Position numbers and translations under genes: made by a program. From Eubacteriales bacterium (GTDB taxonomy: Bacteria; Bacillota; Clostridia; Christensenellales; Aristaeellaceae), in NCBI GenBank assembly GCA_028705775.1, contig JAQWCW010000013.1, forward strand, positions 1-64,000: 64,000 bases of DNA, written 5' to 3'. A model generated the notes under the pieces. It was not told the origin of the DNA, made no database searches, and was given only the letters and a program-made list of their open reading frames with translations. Shown here in pieces: positions 61,536 through 64,000 of this stretch. Every line of letters begins with the position of its first letter. The first letter of the stretch is position 1.

Positions 61536-63353
61536 TTATTCCCGTGCGGCTTCAACCTTCGTCAGAAATTTGAGCATAACGTAGCCCTCTGCGGCGTCCG
61601 TCTTTACCTTTACCCAGCTCTCGTCGTCGCAGACTTCCATAACGAGCAGCTGCTGGTGCTTGTAGAGCCGCCTGACTATTTCCGCGCTCTGCGACGGCTC
61701 TGCGCGCAGGTTGAGCGAGGAATCCTCGTCAATATTGTCAACCTCCGCTATGTAAAGCCCGTCCTTGTCGGTAAAGCTCATCGGCATAAGCGTCGGGCGC
61801 GGCGTTACCGTCGGCTTTGGCCCGGGGGTAACAAGGCTCGGCGGCTCGCCTTCGCGGCTCTCGCTTTCCCATGTAAGGCGCATAAGTTCCATCTTGGGAT
61901 AGTAAAAATCAATAATCTGCGTGTAGCTCATGTCGTATTTCTGCGCCATCTGTTCAGCGCCGCGCTGGCTCATTCCAAGCCCGTGACCGTAGCGGCGGGA
62001 CTCTATCTGGTAGTATCCGCTCTGCTCGGTAACGGTAATAATCTCGTTGTCGTACTGGTTGAGGGAAAGCCCCATTTCGCTTTCAAGCAGCGGGAATATC
62101 TTGAGGGTGATTACCGCGTTTTCTTCCTCGGCAGTAAAATCGGTAAGGCTTGCCTTTGCGTCGGGCTTTGGCGTCAGGGTCGGCGCGGGGGACTCGGAAG
62201 GCGCGGAGGTAACGGAGAACATATTCTCCTCCTCGTCCGGAGCTGCCGTCGCCTTCGCGAGCGGCTTTTTTCCGGAATAGGCTACCGTGAACGCTATCTC
62301 CGTCATCACCTTTGTAGGGCTGTCGGCATACATCGGCGTTTTGACTTCTACGCCCTTTATTTCGTCAATTCTGAGGCTGCCTTCGGCGGTATCGTAGCCC
62401 TTCTTTTCAGCCGTTTCCGAAAGGTTTTCGATTAAAAGCGCGCTGAATTCTTCCTTCAGCTCTGCTCCGCGCTTCGCAACCCTGTAAAGGCGCACAAGGC
62501 TCTGCGGGTTTTCGAGGTCATAAGGGTCGTCGTTCATCTGATAATAGGAAAAATCCTCCGTTGCGCTCCAGCGGTGCGAAACCAAATCCGTCTGCCCGCC
62601 GTTGCTCGCGGAATAGTAGCAAATCGCCATTTTTCGGTTATGCCAGCCAACTACGCCGCGCGTTTCGTCAACCGCCTGAATGCAGCGCGAAAACGCCCTG
62701 TCAACGCCCTTGAAAACCTGGTCGTTGGTTGTGTCGACTACATCGTAGTCCTTTGAGGAGTCAATCTTTCTCGCGGCATAGGTTCTTACCGCAATTGCCT
62801 GCGCCTTGAGCGCTTCAAGCGGGAAGCTTTCGCTCATTTCATAGGGAACAACGCCCTTTGTGTATTCCTCAAGCCCGATTGAAAGCACTAGCCTGAGCTT
62901 TCCGTCGGCGGCGGACATCGTAAGGTCGCCGGGGTATGCAGCCGTTCCGACGTCGATGTTGATTCCGGCGTATTCGTCGTCGCCCGCATAGCGCGTAAGC
63001 AGCACCTTTGCGCCCAAATTCATCGTAAGAAGCCCGTATTCCATATAAATATCGTTGCCTACGATGTAGAAGGTAGCCTCCGTTCCCTCGCGGAGAACGG
63101 CAAGCGGCTCGTTTTCCCTTCCGATGGAATACGTGCAGGCAAAGGAAATATCCGTTCTGTCCGTTATTCCGAGGCGGGAGAGCAGAACGCGCACAATGGG
63201 CTGGCTTTCAAGCTTCTGCGTTTTTTCCGCCGCAATCGGCTCAGCCGAAGCGAACATCCCGACGAAGCTTGTGCCGATAAGTGCAAGGCAGAGCAGGATA
63301 ACAATCGCTCCGACAACAATCCTTTTTACGTCCGTTTTAATCTTTTTCTTCAA
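61536..63353 (-). CDS. Membrane-anchored SpoIID/LytB protein with SH3 domain
   Basis: A 605-residue surface protein with a TTG start placed behind GGAGG (9-base spacing); an upstream in-frame ATG at 63413 would add 20 residues. Membrane anchor RIVVGAIVILLCLALIGTSF at residues about 10-30. SpoIID domain: SFPLEALKAQAIAVRTYAARK near 195, CYYSASNGG, and GHGLGMSQRGAEQM near 465, split by a long Pro/Thr-rich insert (about 370-410). C-terminal bacterial SH3 (SLNLRAEPSQSAEIVRRLY). Likely a peptidoglycan glycan-strand lytic enzyme. Confidence 0.85.
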   Translation of the reverse strand: MKKKIKTDVKRIVVGAIVILLCLALIGTSFVGMFASAEPIAAEKTQKLESQPIVRVLLSRLGITDRTDISFACTYSIGRENEPLAVLREGTEATFYIVGNDIYMEYGLLTMNLGAKVLLTRYAGDDEYAGINIDVGTAAYPGDLTMSAADGKLRLVLSIGLEEYTKGVVPYEMSESFPLEALKAQAIAVRTYAARKIDSSKDYDVVDTTNDQVFKGVDRAFSRCIQAVDETRGVVGWHNRKMAICYYSASNGGQTDLVSHRWSATEDFSYYQMNDDPYDLENPQSLVRLYRVAKRGAELKEEFSALLIENLSETAEKKGYDTAEGSLRIDEIKGVEVKTPMYADSPTKVMTEIAFTVAYSGKKPLAKATAAPDEEENMFSVTSAPSESPAPTLTPKPDAKASLTDFTAEEENAVITLKIFPLLESEMGLSLNQYDNEIITVTEQSGYYQIESRRYGHGLGMSQRGAEQMAQKYDMSYTQIIDFYYPKMELMRLTWESESREGEPPSLVTPGPKPTVTPRPTLMPMSFTDKDGLYIAEVDNIDEDSSLNLRAEPSQSAEIVRRLYKHQQLLVMEVCDDESWVKVKTDAAEGYVMLKFLTKVEAARE

Positions 63354-63536
63354 GGGGGAATTCCTCCATTCAAACAAAACGCCTAAAACGCTTACTAAAA
63401 GAAATAACGGCATCGGCGGAATTTTTCATCCGCTTACCGCTCGCTGAGACTGCGGGAATATACGATACAATAATACCATCTCGGCGCGGAAAGCACAATA
63501 GCGCGAAAGGCTTTTGCAAGCAATGCGGGGCGCCTC

Positions 63537-63565
63537 TTGACTAAGACGCAAAAAGCGAATAATAT
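63537..63565 (+). promoter_or_regulatory. Promoter of aspS
   Basis: TTGACT, 17-base spacer, TAATAT, 35 bases before the start codon. Confidence 0.8.
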
Positions 63566-63599
63566 TAGCAGTACCAAGATTTCAAAGGAGCGTTTAGTT

Positions 63600-64000
63600 A
63601 TGGAGCGTACCTATATCAGAGACTTGCAGGGCGATAAAGAGGTAAAAATTTGCGGCTTTGTTGAGAATATCCGCAATAAGCGCACTATGGCGTTTATCGT
63701 CGTCAAGGATATAACGGGCAAGGTTCAGGTTACGGTTGAAAAGGGCAAGAATGCCGAAATAGATGAAACCGTTGATAAAATTACGCTTGACAGCGTTATT
63801 TCCGTAAGCGGAAAGGCTGTGAAGAACGAGTTTGTCAAGCTTGGCGGAATCGAAATTATTCCGGACGAGCTTTTGCTTGTTTCCGAGGCGGAGCCGCTGC
63901 CAATCGACCGCGAGGAGGGCAAGGGTCACGAGCGTTCCTCCATCGACCAGCGCATCGACTACCGCTGGATTGACTTGCGCACGGAGCGCAACCAGCTTAT
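63600..64000 (+). CDS. aspS: Aspartyl-tRNA synthetase, non-discriminating type (partial)
   Basis: First 133 residues of a class II synthetase, cut by the window end. N-terminal OB fold (KVKICGFVENIRNKRTMAFIVVKD, TGKVQVTVE) that binds the anticodon, then the linker SSIDQRIDYRWIDLRTERNQL, which fits archaeal-type AspRS (Asp-tRNA Asp/Asn) more than AsnRS or LysRS. AAGGAGCG lies 8-15 bases before the ATG. Such enzymes charge tRNA-Asn with Asp, later amidated by GatCAB. Confidence 0.85.
   Translation, partial: MERTYIRDLQGDKEVKICGFVENIRNKRTMAFIVVKDITGKVQVTVEKGKNAEIDETVDKITLDSVISVSGKAVKNEFVKLGGIEIIPDELLLVSEAEPLPIDREEGKGHERSSIDQRIDYRWIDLRTERNQL

Overview
The window looks like chromosome from a fairly GC-rich, low-temperature-optimum Gram-positive anaerobe, most likely an uncultured gut member of Clostridia. 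Reasons: strong GGAGG ribosome sites, a secreted SpoIID-type protein, polar amino-acid ABC genes, plant-cell-wall enzymes (GH26, GH120, oligogalacturonate lyase, a GH105 fragment), and a non-discriminating-type AspRS. It splits into a contractile-tailed prophage (1 to about 27.6 kb), a repeat-rich AT-richer gap (27.6-29.0 kb) and ordinary host chromosome (29.0-64 kb).

Prophage, rightward late genes (1-18.1 kb): tail sheath (partial), tube, tail-assembly chaperone with a GGGAAAC -1 frameshift site, hub protein gpD, small protein, tape measure, gpX, gpU, gp25/W, J, I, several small tail-tip proteins, then a complete diversity-generating retroelement (DGR). The DGR holds a C-type-lectin-like target with variable region VR, Avd, template repeat TR and reverse transcriptase. 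VR and TR are aligned over 156 bp with 12 differences, every one at a TR adenine. After it come a SpoIID-amidase endolysin, small membrane proteins and a holin. A short tyrosine recombinase, a small frameshifted gene and an MT-A70 methyltransferase with a G10 tract follow.

Prophage, leftward genes (19.8-26.3 kb): ten genes on the minus strand, closed by one terminator. Each is preceded by one of two stereotyped leaders: an RBS-proximal hairpin (5 copies) or an ACACAGGAGG leader (5 copies). Recognisable products are a DUF3560 protein, an LPD29-like protein and a membrane/AT-hook/BRCT protein. Four of them share a similar C-terminal peptide. Upstream are a 99-bp exact repeat, a 111-bp triplication and paired hairpins.

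Host part: GH26 mannanase, an amino-acid ABC locus (binding protein broken by an in-frame TAG, permease, ATPase fused to a GHKL-like domain), an SH3 protein also broken by TAG, GH3 N-acetylhexosaminidase, GH120 beta-xylosidase, ftsH, a frameshifted REC-GGDEF-EAL-PAS protein, shikimate kinase, a NUDIX gene, a LacI-regulated pectin locus whose first gene is a GH105/solute-binding-protein chimera, recR-ybaB, cation efflux, thioredoxin-reductase-like, secreted proteins, MATE pump, SpoIID/SH3 protein and the start of aspS. Several single-base losses lie in short homopolymers, so some broken genes may be sequencing errors.
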